Part shown: piece by piece, positions 1-7,634 of the stretch
Numbering within the stretch: position 1 is the first letter of the stretch
Layout of the letters: each line of letters opens with the position of its first letter
Origin: Enterovibrio baiacu
Lineage (GTDB): Bacteria > Pseudomonadota > Gammaproteobacteria > Enterobacterales > Vibrionaceae
DNA: 64,000 nt
Reading direction: 5' to 3'
Assembly: GCF_004120195.1 (NCBI RefSeq)
Contig: NZ_SCHN01000009.1
Coordinates: 236,601 to 300,600 of the forward strand
Position numbers and translations under genes: made by a program
The notes under the pieces: generated by a model
The model's database searches: none
Told to the model about the DNA's origin: nothing
The model's input: the letters and a program-made list of their open reading frames with translations, nothing else

Positions 1-453
1 GCATCCCCCTGCTGATGCGAGGTTACCTTGGGCATAGAAAGCTTGATCGAGCACGGTCGCCCCTGATTCGATGAGCAAGGGTTTGGTGGTGGCGTCAGTG
101 CATGCCGGTGAATGTTGGAATAGCCCGAGTGAAGAGAGTATCAAAGCGCCTGAACACTGACTGCCAATGCATTGTTTTTCAGGGTTAAACATCATGCGGC
201 GCAACAAATCGCCGTTTCTGGCAATATCGCGTGAGGATTTGCCACTGCCAACCAAAACGGCATCTGCATGGTTGGCAAATTCGATTGGCTGGTGGGCTTT
301 TACGGTGACACCGTTCATTGAGGTGACATGATCATTTGGGCTGCAAAGGTGGATATGCCAGCCACAGGGTTTCATGCGATTTAGCATACTAAGCGCGACG
401 AAGGTGTCCATCTCGTTGAAGCCTTCAAACGTGAGAATGGCAATGTCCATCAT
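1..453 (-). CDS. DJ-1/PfpI family protein (partial, C-terminus beyond the window)
   Basis: The first 151 codons of a gene running off the left edge read as an open frame. The start is an ATG-ATG pair preceded by GAGGG. The N-terminus (MMDIAILTFEGFNEMDTF) is the usual beta strand of the class I glutamine amidotransferase-like fold. The nucleophile-elbow segment CIGSQCSGALIL is at about residues 95-106, with the likely reactive Cys in SQCSGA. The segment near the edge, NLASAGGC, matches the conserved AGG region of the family. Such proteins include chaperones, glyoxalases and the N-terminal domain of AraC-type regulators. With the C-terminus missing I cannot say whether a DNA-binding domain follows. 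Confidence 0.8.
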   Translation of the reverse strand, partial: MMDIAILTFEGFNEMDTFVALSMLNRMKPCGWHIHLCSPNDHVTSMNGVTVKAHQPIEFANHADAVLVGSGKSSRDIARNGDLLRRMMFNPEKQCIGSQCSGALILSSLGLFQHSPACTDATTKPLLIESGATVLDQAFYAQGNLASAGGC

Positions 454-519
454 GCTGCCCTCGTGCGCGTTTCAGTGCGCGGTTGTGGTCGCTTAACGTT
501 CTTGCGTCACCGCGTTGTG

Positions 520-1119
520 TTAGTCGACCAATTCAATCCCTAAACTTTCCAACAAGTTTAACGCTTCGTAGCGAGAGAATTTTGCACCGGCCACACGATT
601 TTCCAATACGTTCAAAAACACGTTGGTGGATTCTGTGAAATCTGCGTTTTGTAGATTTGTGCGCATGAATTGGGCGCGGTCAAAATCGCAGTAGGTCAGG
701 GTGGATTCGGTAAAATCGCCATCACGGAAATCGACATCATGCAGTTTGCACTCAGTCATTGAGAGTGAATGCAGGGTGAGGCCAAAAAAGGAGGCGTCGG
801 TCAGAATGCATTGGGTGAATGTCAACTCGGCATCAACGCGATACGTCGGCCACTCTGCTCTTGTCCAATCAATGCCCACCATTTTACAGGCGTTAAACAC
901 GACCTCGTTAAACTTAGAGAAAGGGATTCTCAGTAAGCTCAAATTGCAGCGCGTGAAGGTGCAGTTGATGAATTTGCTGCTGCGAAACTCAGCGGATGAA
1001 AAGTGACAATCAATGAACTCACATTCTTCAAACTCACACTGCGTGAAGGCTTCATCGTTGAGTTCAAGCTTGTTGAACGTTTCGTTGTAATACTCGTTAT
1101 TGCTTTCGATGGTTTGCAC
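520..1119 (-). CDS. Qnr-like pentapeptide-repeat protein
   Basis: This is a protein of about 199 residues built almost entirely of pentapeptide repeats of the A(D/N)LXX type (for example FTQCEFEECEFIDCHF), expected to form a right-handed quadrilateral beta helix. A GTG start at 1119 follows GAGGA and fits the family; an upstream TTG at 1167 would add 16 atypical residues. The C-terminus (LLESLGIELVD) resembles the short helix that closes Qnr proteins, which dimerise and protect DNA gyrase from quinolones. Chromosomal qnr-like genes are known in Vibrionaceae. Gyrase protection is inference only, because many pentapeptide proteins have other roles. Length is slightly below the 214-219 residues of plasmid Qnr proteins. 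Confidence 0.75.
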   Translation of the reverse strand: MQTIESNNEYYNETFNKLELNDEAFTQCEFEECEFIDCHFSSAEFRSSKFINCTFTRCNLSLLRIPFSKFNEVVFNACKMVGIDWTRAEWPTYRVDAELTFTQCILTDASFFGLTLHSLSMTECKLHDVDFRDGDFTESTLTYCDFDRAQFMRTNLQNADFTESTNVFLNVLENRVAGAKFSRYEALNLLESLGIELVD

Positions 1120-1290
1120 GGTTTCCTCAGAAGATATCCGCAAACAAGAGGGGTATTTAAAACACAAGATGACGGTGTGTCTAGGGATTTATGGGCCGTG
1201 ATGAGCACGCTGTAACGACACACTCTTTTTTGAAACAAAACGCGCGAGAAAGGTTGAATCGCGCCTTTTTCTCTGTGCAGCCTAGAAGCC

Positions 1291-1316
1291 AAAAAACGGC
1301 CACGAGGGCCGTTTTT
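1291..1316 (-). terminator. Intrinsic terminator
   Basis: The arms AAAACGGCC (1293-1301) and GGCCGTTTT (1307-1315) pair perfectly around a 5-base loop, with A and T tracts on either side. It lies just downstream of the MerR gene on the minus strand and separates it from the pentapeptide gene. Confidence 0.85.
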
Positions 1317-1343
1317 ATTGCGTTGTTGAGCGAGATGATGCGC

Positions 1344-1892
1344 TTAGACGTCTTTTGACCACGTGCGGATCTTGGTAATTTCTTCTGCGTCGATGTTTAA
1401 CGATTCAAGAAACGCTTGGTGTGCCTCGGGCTCCATTTTTTCGAACTGCTTGTGCCAGTTCATCATGTCTTCTTCGCTCATACCCGCGGCGACCATAATG
1501 TCTACCCAGCGCTCTTTCGTTACCATGTTTTGCTCCAGTAATGTCGGTTGTTCTAACAAAATGACAATCGCTTTTTGCTGCTGACGTAAACGCTGGATTT
1601 CGTTCTCCAAGGCGTTGAATTGGTCACGCAGAATCTGTTCTTGCGTCATGTCATTCTCTTGATCAAGAAGAGGGGCGATTTTGTTAATGGGCACACCGTA
1701 AGACCGATACGCCAAGATGGCGGATAAGCGTTTTACTTCTTTCTCTCCGTACCACCGATAGCCATTCTCCGAGCGATATGCAGGGTTAAGCAGCCCTTCA
1801 CGTTCGTAATACAAGATGGTGGTACGAGATACTCGGTGTTGTTTTGCCAATTGACTGATCGTTTGCATCGCTATGTTGTCCTCTGAACGCAT
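1344..1892 (-). CDS. MerR family transcriptional regulator
   Basis: The N-terminal winged helix-turn-helix of the MerR family is clear (MQTISQLAKQHRVSRTTILYYEREGLL, then the wing motif ENGYRWY), at residues 9-80. A dimerisation coiled coil follows at about 85-125. The C-terminal effector-type region carries the segment MEPEAHQAFLESL, common in a group of gammaproteobacterial MerR proteins with no known ligand. No metal-binding cysteines are visible, so a metal sensor of the MerR/CueR type is unlikely. Two starts are possible: ATG 1892 with GAGGAA before it, and ATG 1868, where the domain begins. The gene diverges from the unknown secreted-type gene at 2166. Confidence 0.9.
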   Translation of the reverse strand: MRSEDNIAMQTISQLAKQHRVSRTTILYYEREGLLNPAYRSENGYRWYGEKEVKRLSAILAYRSYGVPINKIAPLLDQENDMTQEQILRDQFNALENEIQRLRQQQKAIVILLEQPTLLEQNMVTKERWVDIMVAAGMSEEDMMNWHKQFEKMEPEAHQAFLESLNIDAEEITKIRTWSKDV

Positions 1893-2165
1893 GCACCGTT
1901 CCTCAAAGCGGGAACGTCGTTCTCTTCTCTCTCTGAAACAAAAGTCTCAACCCATCACTCATAGACAGGTCAACTGGGCGTTGGGCGTTTTATTTACATG
2001 TGATGTTTTATTTGCACCGTAAAAAAATCGACAATTGATTATAAAATACACTGTATTATAATGACGAAATCATGATGACACTGGATTAACATCAAGCCGC
2101 AAATTGTTGTTACCTTGTCGTCGTACTGTATCAACTGCTCAGACGGGAAAGGGATTTTCAGCCAA

Positions 2166-2594
2166 ATGTACACGTTCTTCTCTTCGCTCATTGGATTGTT
2201 TGTCCTCAGTCTGTACATCGAATCTGCCCGCACAGCGTTACCCGATACCGCCTTTCATTTGGCATTGCCTATCGCACCATCTTTTACGCCAACAACAAGC
2301 TTTGATGGAACATGGGAAGGGATGCATGTGGATGAAAATGACAAGCACACCTGCCTGCCTTCAAAGGTGGTCGGCACGATCCGCAATGGGTTCGTTTCTT
2401 TCCACATTTCACACGACAATTCGACCCTAAAGGGCTGGATTTCTGAAACCGGTGAACTGGAAATTTACAGCGACAGCATGCAGTGGGGCTATCACTTTTC
2501 AGGGAGCGCAAGCCATGATGCGCTGACGGGAGAGTGGGAAATGAGCAACGCACCATGCAATGGCCACTGGTCGATGTCCCGCGTATCTGTCTGA
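2166..2594 (+). CDS. Hypothetical exported or membrane-anchored protein
   Basis: A protein of about 142 residues that I do not recognise. Starting at ATG 2166 it opens with a hydrophobic segment (FFSSLIGLFVLSLYI) ending near AR-TALP, which could be a signal peptide or an anchor. The remainder is rich in aromatic and beta-type residues (GTWEGMHVDEND, MQWGYHFSGSA, GEWEMSNAPCNGHW), suggesting a small beta-sandwich outside the membrane, with two Cys that could form a disulfide. An upstream TTG start at 2115 would put 17 extra residues before the hydrophobic segment and is less likely. It is divergent from the MerR gene and could be its target (inference). Confidence 0.55.
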   Translation: MYTFFSSLIGLFVLSLYIESARTALPDTAFHLALPIAPSFTPTTSFDGTWEGMHVDENDKHTCLPSKVVGTIRNGFVSFHISHDNSTLKGWISETGELEIYSDSMQWGYHFSGSASHDALTGEWEMSNAPCNGHWSMSRVSV

Positions 2595-2786
2595 TAACCT
2601 TTAATGTTTTTGCAATTTCGAGACTTGATACGAATGCTTCGTTTTTACTGTCGCGAGTGAGCAACAATTCATTTACATTGTCATTATCTACACACTAATA
2701 ACGGTCTACACCACTTGAATAAAGTCTGAGCGGCACAGCTATCACTGCGCGTTTGGATCTTGCTGTTTCGTTGTTTAGAGGCTGAT

Positions 2787-3185
2787 ATGGTCAATGTTTT
2801 CTATTCTTTCCGCGGTGAACACCCTGAAATGCAGCACGTTGAAGTGCAAACTACGCGTTATCGCGATGCGGTTGATCTGATTGATAAGTATCCGTGGCGT
2901 GAAGAAGTGGCATTGTTTGAGGAGCACGGTGAAGGCGGCGGACTGTTTTTCATGTTGGGGGACGAAAACGGCAAACATGCATGTTTTCAATTGGTCCCGA
3001 CAGAGCCAGACAAAGGCTTGCTGTGTTTTTGGCTGGTGCTAGAAAAGGGCTTTCTTGGTATTTTCGGCAAAAAAGCCATCGATACACCCTTTGAAGAAGT
3101 GTCGATTTCCGAAGCGAAATCGAAGATTAAACCGCTATTCGATTATTCCATCGAACAACTCTACGAATCCCACAAAAAGTCTTAA
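2787..3185 (+). CDS. Hypothetical cytoplasmic protein
   Basis: This reads as a soluble protein of 132 residues that I do not recognise. ATG 2787 is chosen because AGAGG precedes it at good spacing; an upstream TTG at 2760 is possible but adds only nine residues. The sequence has no signal peptide or membrane segment. It contains GGGLFFMLGDENGKHACFQLV near residues 54-74 and ends in a basic-acidic helix (SIEQLYESHKKS). It may be a small immunity-like or Imm-fold alpha/beta protein, but this is only an impression of its composition. It stands alone, in the same direction as the neighbouring genes. Confidence 0.6.
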   Translation: MVNVFYSFRGEHPEMQHVEVQTTRYRDAVDLIDKYPWREEVALFEEHGEGGGLFFMLGDENGKHACFQLVPTEPDKGLLCFWLVLEKGFLGIFGKKAIDTPFEEVSISEAKSKIKPLFDYSIEQLYESHKKS

Positions 3186-3272
3186 CATCACGAGTTTGCA
3201 TTTGTTCCGTCGCTTTTACTGTTGTGTTGTCTATCATTAATGCTGCAAGTTCCAATGACTTAGGTGGTGCAC

Positions 3273-3731
3273 ATGTCGACAATCTACTTCTATGAGCCTG
3301 ATGACCCGTTCGGCTTTCTTTCAAATTTTTACCCAGCACCTCTGATTATCGATGGCCAAACCTGGTTGTGCTCTGAGCACTATTACCACGCGCAAAAATT
3401 TGAAAGCCAAGACATTCGGCGGATTATTCAGCAAGCTCCCACACCGGATGATGCGTTCCGTTTGAGCCGTCAATACGCGGAAGCCGTGCGTGAAGAATGG
3501 ATGGATGTTCGCGTGGAAGTAATGCGTTTTGTGGTGATGAAAAAGTTTGAGCAACATGCTGAGTTAAGAAAGCAGTTATTGGCGACAGAAAACCAAGTGC
3601 TTGCTGAATGTTCTCCTTGTGACGCTTTTTGGGGGGCTAACAGTGAGGGGGTGGGTGAGAACAAACTTGGACAAATCTTGATGGATGTTCGCGCGAAGTT
3701 GGCAACTGCGCAGCGCGTTTTATCACTGTAA
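3273..3731 (+). CDS. NADAR family protein (YbiA-like)
   Basis: The protein (152 residues from ATG 3273, which follows AGGTGG) has the full set of NADAR motifs: FLSNFYPAPL near the N-terminus, SEHYYHAQKF around residues 34-43, and a C-terminal WGAN...ENKLGQILMDVR block. NADAR proteins related to YbiA hydrolyse N-glycosidic bonds; some remove reactive riboflavin intermediates and others reverse ADP-ribosylation of guanine in toxin-antitoxin and defence settings. No DarT, Macro or ART-type partner is visible next to it, so the housekeeping YbiA-type role is more likely. Family assignment is firm; substrate is unknown. Confidence 0.9.
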   Translation: MSTIYFYEPDDPFGFLSNFYPAPLIIDGQTWLCSEHYYHAQKFESQDIRRIIQQAPTPDDAFRLSRQYAEAVREEWMDVRVEVMRFVVMKKFEQHAELRKQLLATENQVLAECSPCDAFWGANSEGVGENKLGQILMDVRAKLATAQRVLSL

Positions 3732-4479
3732 TATCTAGGGTTTATGTAGAGTAATGCATACGGGGTGTTAGAAATTTTATGCGCTCTGTATGGGTTTTTA
3801 ACTTTTAGAAACAGAGAATGTGCCTACAAAATAAGAATTAAGTGTTATTCCCTCCTGTGGATCAGCCTTCAACTCTCTCCGCTGCTATTGTGAACTCATA
3901 AAAGTGAAGCTGGAAAACTCTGGGCATGCGCGAATTACGCATCCCTAATCGTTTTGATTTTCCACACTTTTAACTTCAGCGACATGATTGCCCATTATGT
4001 CGCTCGTCAACTCGGCTTCTATGAGTAGTGCTGCCAAGTAATGTAGAGACGGTTGCGTTAGCAATGTAGTCATCGTTTTCATTGTTGCTAAATGGTAAAC
4101 CGTCAATAGGCAAAAACGTCAGTGCAATGGCAGGTGGGACAAGCGACGTTTTCGGGTTCCAACTGGCTGATGTTAAGCGGTAAAACCCAAAAACTTGCCA
4201 GCATATTTTGATCACTTGTGACTTCAACATCTCGGTAGAGGTCGAAACAGGGCAAACGGCTCAATGCGAAGGCTTTGACGTTTTGGCTTGTATAAACGCG
4301 TGGTGTATGAATTTTTGCGTTGCGTGAATGATAACTATCGAGATTGCACGCTAAATAAGGCAGATAACACGAACGAATGGATTTGTGTTGACTTCGATTC
4401 CTAAGGGCAATGCATTGTCCTTGCGCAGTAGGCCTTGAGCGGTTTCAACACAGGTGTTAAAGCCCATTAAGGGGGATAC
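3732..4479. other. Gene-free region of about 750 bases
   Basis: No intact gene is convincing here. Between about 3925 and 4310 short protein-like stretches occur in different plus-strand frames, for example MRELRIPNRFDFPHF then a stop, and SDMIAHYVARQLGFYE then a stop. This would fit a decayed gene, but no family can be named. The last part must hold the promoter of the regulator at 4480, which has GGGGG upstream of its ATG. Confidence 0.4.
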
Positions 4480-5838
4480 ATGGTTGATACTATTAGAAGC
4501 GATGCATCATCACTTCAACAAACATTACTCATTATTGAGGACGATCCAGAGAATTTAAAGCGGCTGGGAAGGTTACTTGAAGATATCGGAGCGGTTGTGA
4601 CAGCAAGCCGTTCAGAGGCGATTTCGGCACTTAGACACCATCAACCACATGTGATCGTGATGGGCGATTTGGTCATGGCTGACCTGACGCTGATAAGCGA
4701 TATTCTCGCTCTGGATAAGAAGAATAAGATTCTCGCCCTCGTAGGGAATGAGAATACACAGACAGTGCAACCGGCGTTCGAGCTAGGGGCATTTGATGTG
4801 GTGGGGCGCGAACTCAATGATCCTTTACTCAAACTGGTGGTGAAGCGTGCTGCGCATGTTGCCAAAGTGGAGAAGGATCTTGCTCGACTCACTAAACAGG
4901 AAAAACGTGAAGATCAGTTCGTTGGCAATAGCTCGCAAGTGTTGCAGCTGATGCGGATGGTTGATCGTGTTGCGCTGACGGATGTGAACACGCTCATTGT
5001 GGGCGAAAGCGGCACAGGTAAAGGGCTGCTAGCGCGCGCAACCCACGACAAAGGGCCGCGAAGAGAGGCACCTTTCATCGCGATCAATTGTGCGTCTGTG
5101 CCAGATCATCTTTTGGAAGCAGAACTGTTTGGTACAGAAAGTGGGTCTGCGTCTGAAGGCTACCGTGTCACGGTCGGTAAGATTGAAGCGGCAGAAGGGG
5201 GCACACTATTTCTTGATGAAATTGGCGACATGCCGTTAGCGCTCCAGTCGAAATTGCTGCGCTTCATGCAGGAACGGATGGTGAACCGCATTGGCGGCCA
5301 GCAGCCTATTCCTGTGGATGTGAAGATCGTAAGCGCGACCTATCAAGACATGAGCAGTCGTGTTGCAGAGAAACGCTTTAGAGAAGATCTGTTCTATCGT
5401 ATTGGCGAAGTGACGATTCATATTCCTCCATTGCGGGAGCGCCCGGATGACATCATGCTCCTCGCAAAAACTTTTCTGAATGAATTCAGTCACAGCATGA
5501 ACAGAAACATTCTTGGCTTTACGGAAGAAGCTGTCGAAGCCTTGCTCGAACACCCTTGGCCGGGGAACGTCAGAGAGCTTCAAAACAAGGTGAAATCTGC
5601 GGTGATTTTGGCAGACGGCAATAAGATTGCGACGGCGGATCTTATGCTGACCAAGGAACAGAAGAAAGACAGCGGGTTACCGCTGAACTTGCGTCAAGTG
5701 CGTGAAGAAGCTGAGCGTCATGCTGTTTCGCGTGCATTGCTGCGTGCTGAGGGGAACATGTCTCAAACCGCCAACTTGCTTGGTGTGTCTCGTCCTACCC
5801 TTTACACCTTGATTGATAAGTACTCTCTTCAACGTTAA
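4480..5838 (+). CDS. Atypical AAA+ enhancer-binding-type response regulator (VpsR-like group, lacks GAFTGA)
   Basis: The 452 residues show a receiver-like domain (about 15-130), an AAA+ domain (about 147-375) and a Fis-type helix-turn-helix (about 412-448). Walker A is GESGTGKG (175-182), Walker B is TLFLDEIGD (242-250), and the arginine-finger region is RFREDLFYR. Two key features are missing. Where sigma-54 activators have GAFTGA after ELFG, this protein has GSASEG (222-227). In the receiver, the acidic pair is kept (EDD, 20-22) but the position expected for the phosphorylated Asp is Gly62 (Asp63 follows), and the usual Thr and Lys are Val88 and Arg110. VpsR of Vibrio cholerae also lacks GAFTGA, binds c-di-GMP and works with sigma-70. 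The same mode here is inference. The product is likely a regulator of surface polysaccharide or biofilm genes. Confidence 0.9.
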   Translation: MVDTIRSDASSLQQTLLIIEDDPENLKRLGRLLEDIGAVVTASRSEAISALRHHQPHVIVMGDLVMADLTLISDILALDKKNKILALVGNENTQTVQPAFELGAFDVVGRELNDPLLKLVVKRAAHVAKVEKDLARLTKQEKREDQFVGNSSQVLQLMRMVDRVALTDVNTLIVGESGTGKGLLARATHDKGPRREAPFIAINCASVPDHLLEAELFGTESGSASEGYRVTVGKIEAAEGGTLFLDEIGDMPLALQSKLLRFMQERMVNRIGGQQPIPVDVKIVSATYQDMSSRVAEKRFREDLFYRIGEVTIHIPPLRERPDDIMLLAKTFLNEFSHSMNRNILGFTEEAVEALLEHPWPGNVRELQNKVKSAVILADGNKIATADLMLTKEQKKDSGLPLNLRQVREEAERHAVSRALLRAEGNMSQTANLLGVSRPTLYTLIDKYSLQR

Positions 5839-5855
5839 CACATGATTTTGTGTGT

Positions 5856-5898
5856 GATTTTCCATCGTTAGCGTTTTGTTTGTAAGCGATGGAAAATC
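5856..5898. terminator. Stem-loop after the regulator gene
   Basis: The arms GATTTTCCATCG (5856-5867) and CGATGGAAAATC (5887-5898) are perfect inverted repeats 19 bases apart. There is no T-tract on the plus strand, so this may be a Rho-assisted terminator, an mRNA 3' end or a protein-binding dyad rather than a classical terminator. Confidence 0.5.
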
Positions 5899-6016
5899 CG
5901 TTGATGCCTTTCTGTCTTACCCCTGCGACGAAACTGAAAGTAACCCTAAATTTCATAAGGAAAACTCCCCATTGGTTATACAGTTAAGAATGTATGAACA
6001 TGTAACCTGAGGGTAT

Positions 6017-6048
6017 CGCTGAATCCGGCATCTTCAAGTGACTTGTGT
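6017..6048 (-). repeat. Degenerate end of the repeated MITE-like element
   Basis: The sequence CGCTGAATCCGGCATCTTCAAGT followed by a damaged version of TGTTTGGGTATA matches the right end of the element at 7351-7616. It is a lone, diverged copy in the leader of the PqqD-like gene. Confidence 0.6.
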
Positions 6049-6116
6049 ACGACGCTATGGAACGCAAGAGGTTTCGGAAGGATAGGTTTAACTCAGCAAA
6101 GCGGTGGAGTGTTGAT

Positions 6117-6431
6117 ATGAGAATGTCCGAGTTTGTCGATGACAATCTAGTGCTAAAAGCAGATGTCGATGTGTGCTTAGCCGATGATTTTACGTTAGAC
6201 GCCTGTGCGTATGAATCAGGCGACCAAATGGTGTTGTTCAGTCCAATGACGGGGGATGTGTTGGTGTGCGACAGCGCAACTAGTGTGTTTCTCTCCCTTA
6301 TCGAAAAAAACCTTCCTCTTGGCGCGGCGCTTTCAGCGCTCTCTGTGTGCCACCCTGATTATGCGCAAAAGTTGCTCCGTGAACTTGAACGTATGGAAAT
6401 CATCCGATTGGCGGGCGTGAACTGGAGCTGA
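6117..6431 (+). CDS. PqqD-like small protein (HPr-rel-A/PqqD type)
   Basis: This protein of 104 residues starts at ATG 6117, which has GGAG seven bases upstream; a GTG at 6045 would add 24 residues partly encoded by a repeat remnant. The core MVLFSPMTGDVLVCDSATS (about residues 42-60) matches the PqqD fold pattern in which a beta hairpin (LVxxNPxTGxxHxLD) is followed by a helix, and the C-terminus continues with a helical winged-helix-like part. PqqD proteins carry RiPP precursor peptides to radical SAM or other modifying enzymes; a branch occurs with HprK-related kinases near exopolysaccharide loci. No precursor, radical SAM enzyme or kinase is seen beside it here. Role unknown. Confidence 0.6.
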   Translation: MRMSEFVDDNLVLKADVDVCLADDFTLDACAYESGDQMVLFSPMTGDVLVCDSATSVFLSLIEKNLPLGAALSALSVCHPDYAQKLLRELERMEIIRLAGVNWS

Positions 6432-6618
6432 TTGCTCGTATCATGGTTGTTAATGGATGTCTGTCAGCCTAGCTGACGTGCTCTTCTTACTGTTTTTCAT
6501 GGTGCACGGGTATTCGGCTGGCTAGTCGAACGAGTAACTGTCTGATTTCTGACGAGACGAAAGCTGTTTTCTTCTGTTTGCTGAGGTATGCTTCAAGCAT
6601 GACTTTTAATGGTTCAGT

Positions 6619-7368
6619 GTGAATGCTGGACGACTGAGCAGGCTTGCTTTGCAGTACATCAAAATCAAAGACACCATTGTTGAACAAATCCAAAGTGGCC
6701 TTCTGGCGGCGGGCACCAAACTGCCTTCTGAACGAAAGCTGGCGGAATCTTTCAAAACCACACGTGTCACGCTGCGTGAGGCGCTCTCATTATTGGAAGC
6801 TGAAGGGGTGATTTTCCGTGAAGATCGCCGCGGATGGTTCATTGCTGAGCATCCTTTGCAGCTTGATCTAACGTCTGCTTATCACATTCATGCCGTGGCT
6901 CAGGCACAGGGGAAATCAGCATCAACGGAAGTGGTGGTTGCTAAGACCTTGATGGCCAATAAAGAGGCGGCGGAGAAAATGGCATTGCCACCGTTTTCGG
7001 ATATTCACCATATTGTGCGAACGCATCTGGTTGATGGCCGCCCTGTGATGTACGCGATTCACTATGTGCGTGCGGACAGCACACCGTCTTTGCTGGATCA
7101 CGACCTCTCTCAAGATCTTTCCGTGATTTTCAATACCACTTTCCAACTGCGTTTTGCTCAGTGCACGTATGGTGTGTCTTCTACGTCTTTCGATAAGGAG
7201 ATTGCGCAAGCATTACGTGCGACAGCAGGCGCGCCAGCGCTGTTAATCGCGCGGACACACACGGACATTGATGGTGTGGTTCAAGAAGTGGTGTTAGAGC
7301 ATTGGCGACACAACGCGGTAGCGCTGAACGTGTCGGCGGGTTTTTCGCTCTATACCCAAACAACCTGA
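6619..7368 (+). CDS. GntR/UTRA regulator, PhnR-like
   Basis: The N-terminal GntR winged helix (KLPSERKLAESFKTTRVTLREALSLLEAEGV, residues about 34-64) is followed by RREDRRGWFIAEHPLQ-type linker and a UTRA ligand domain. The sequences IKDTIVEQIQSGLL, FREDRRGWFI and EIAQALRATAGAPALL are close to PhnR, the phosphonate-utilisation regulator found in Vibrionaceae. No phosphonate genes are present in the window, so the target is elsewhere or changed. The assumed start is GTG 6619; TTG 6652 is an alternative that begins closer to the domain. The last five codons (YTQTT) lie in a repeat element that starts at 7351, so the natural C-terminus has probably been replaced. Confidence 0.85.
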   Translation: MNAGRLSRLALQYIKIKDTIVEQIQSGLLAAGTKLPSERKLAESFKTTRVTLREALSLLEAEGVIFREDRRGWFIAEHPLQLDLTSAYHIHAVAQAQGKSASTEVVVAKTLMANKEAAEKMALPPFSDIHHIVRTHLVDGRPVMYAIHYVRADSTPSLLDHDLSQDLSVIFNTTFQLRFAQCTYGVSSTSFDKEIAQALRATAGAPALLIARTHTDIDGVVQEVVLEHWRHNAVALNVSAGFSLYTQTT

Positions 7369-7616
7369 AGATGCTCGATGTCAGAGGCCCTCAGAGTGTT
7401 CAATTCAAGGCAAATTCTTGTAGGAATAGTCATTCTATTTCACAGGAATTTAACGATGAAGTGGACGCTCTGAGGGCCTCCCTTCGGGCGAGTTTACTGA
7501 CGCCATGCTCGGTGTTGTCCCTTTTTGATGGAGCGCACTACATCGGCAAAGGGACGCCTTGATCATAACATCAGTAAAGCTCGCTGAATCCTGCATCTTC
7601 AAGTTGTTTGGGTATA
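7351..7616. repeat. MITE-like element with terminal inverted repeats, 266 bp
   Basis: The left end TATACCCAAACAACCTGAAG (7351-7370) is the inverse of the right end CTTCAAGTTGTTTGGGTATA (7597-7616). The inside has nested inverted repeats: GAGGCCCTCAGAG near 7384 pairs with CTCTGAGGGCCTC near 7468, and GGCGAGTTTACTGA near 7487 pairs with TCAGTAAAGCTCGC near 7571. There is no transposase. The same ends recur at 6017, 21694, 45807 and, diverged, 63381. Confidence 0.75.
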
Positions 7617-7634
7617 GTCTTCCTTCCAAACGCT

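Noticed and set aside
2038-2062. AT-rich near-palindrome (ATTATAAAATACA and TGTATTATAAT)
   Set aside because: The arms do not match in length (a two-base bulge), and such AT-rich dyads arise easily; a MerR operator here is possible but not supported enough to list.
3976-4230. An 84-codon minus-strand frame in the 3732-4479 gap
   Set aside because: No ribosome-binding site, no family resemblance and atypical composition; more likely chance in a decayed region.
6487-6693. A minus-strand frame overlapping the start of the PhnR-like gene
   Set aside because: It overlaps the start of a clear plus-strand gene and has no protein signature.
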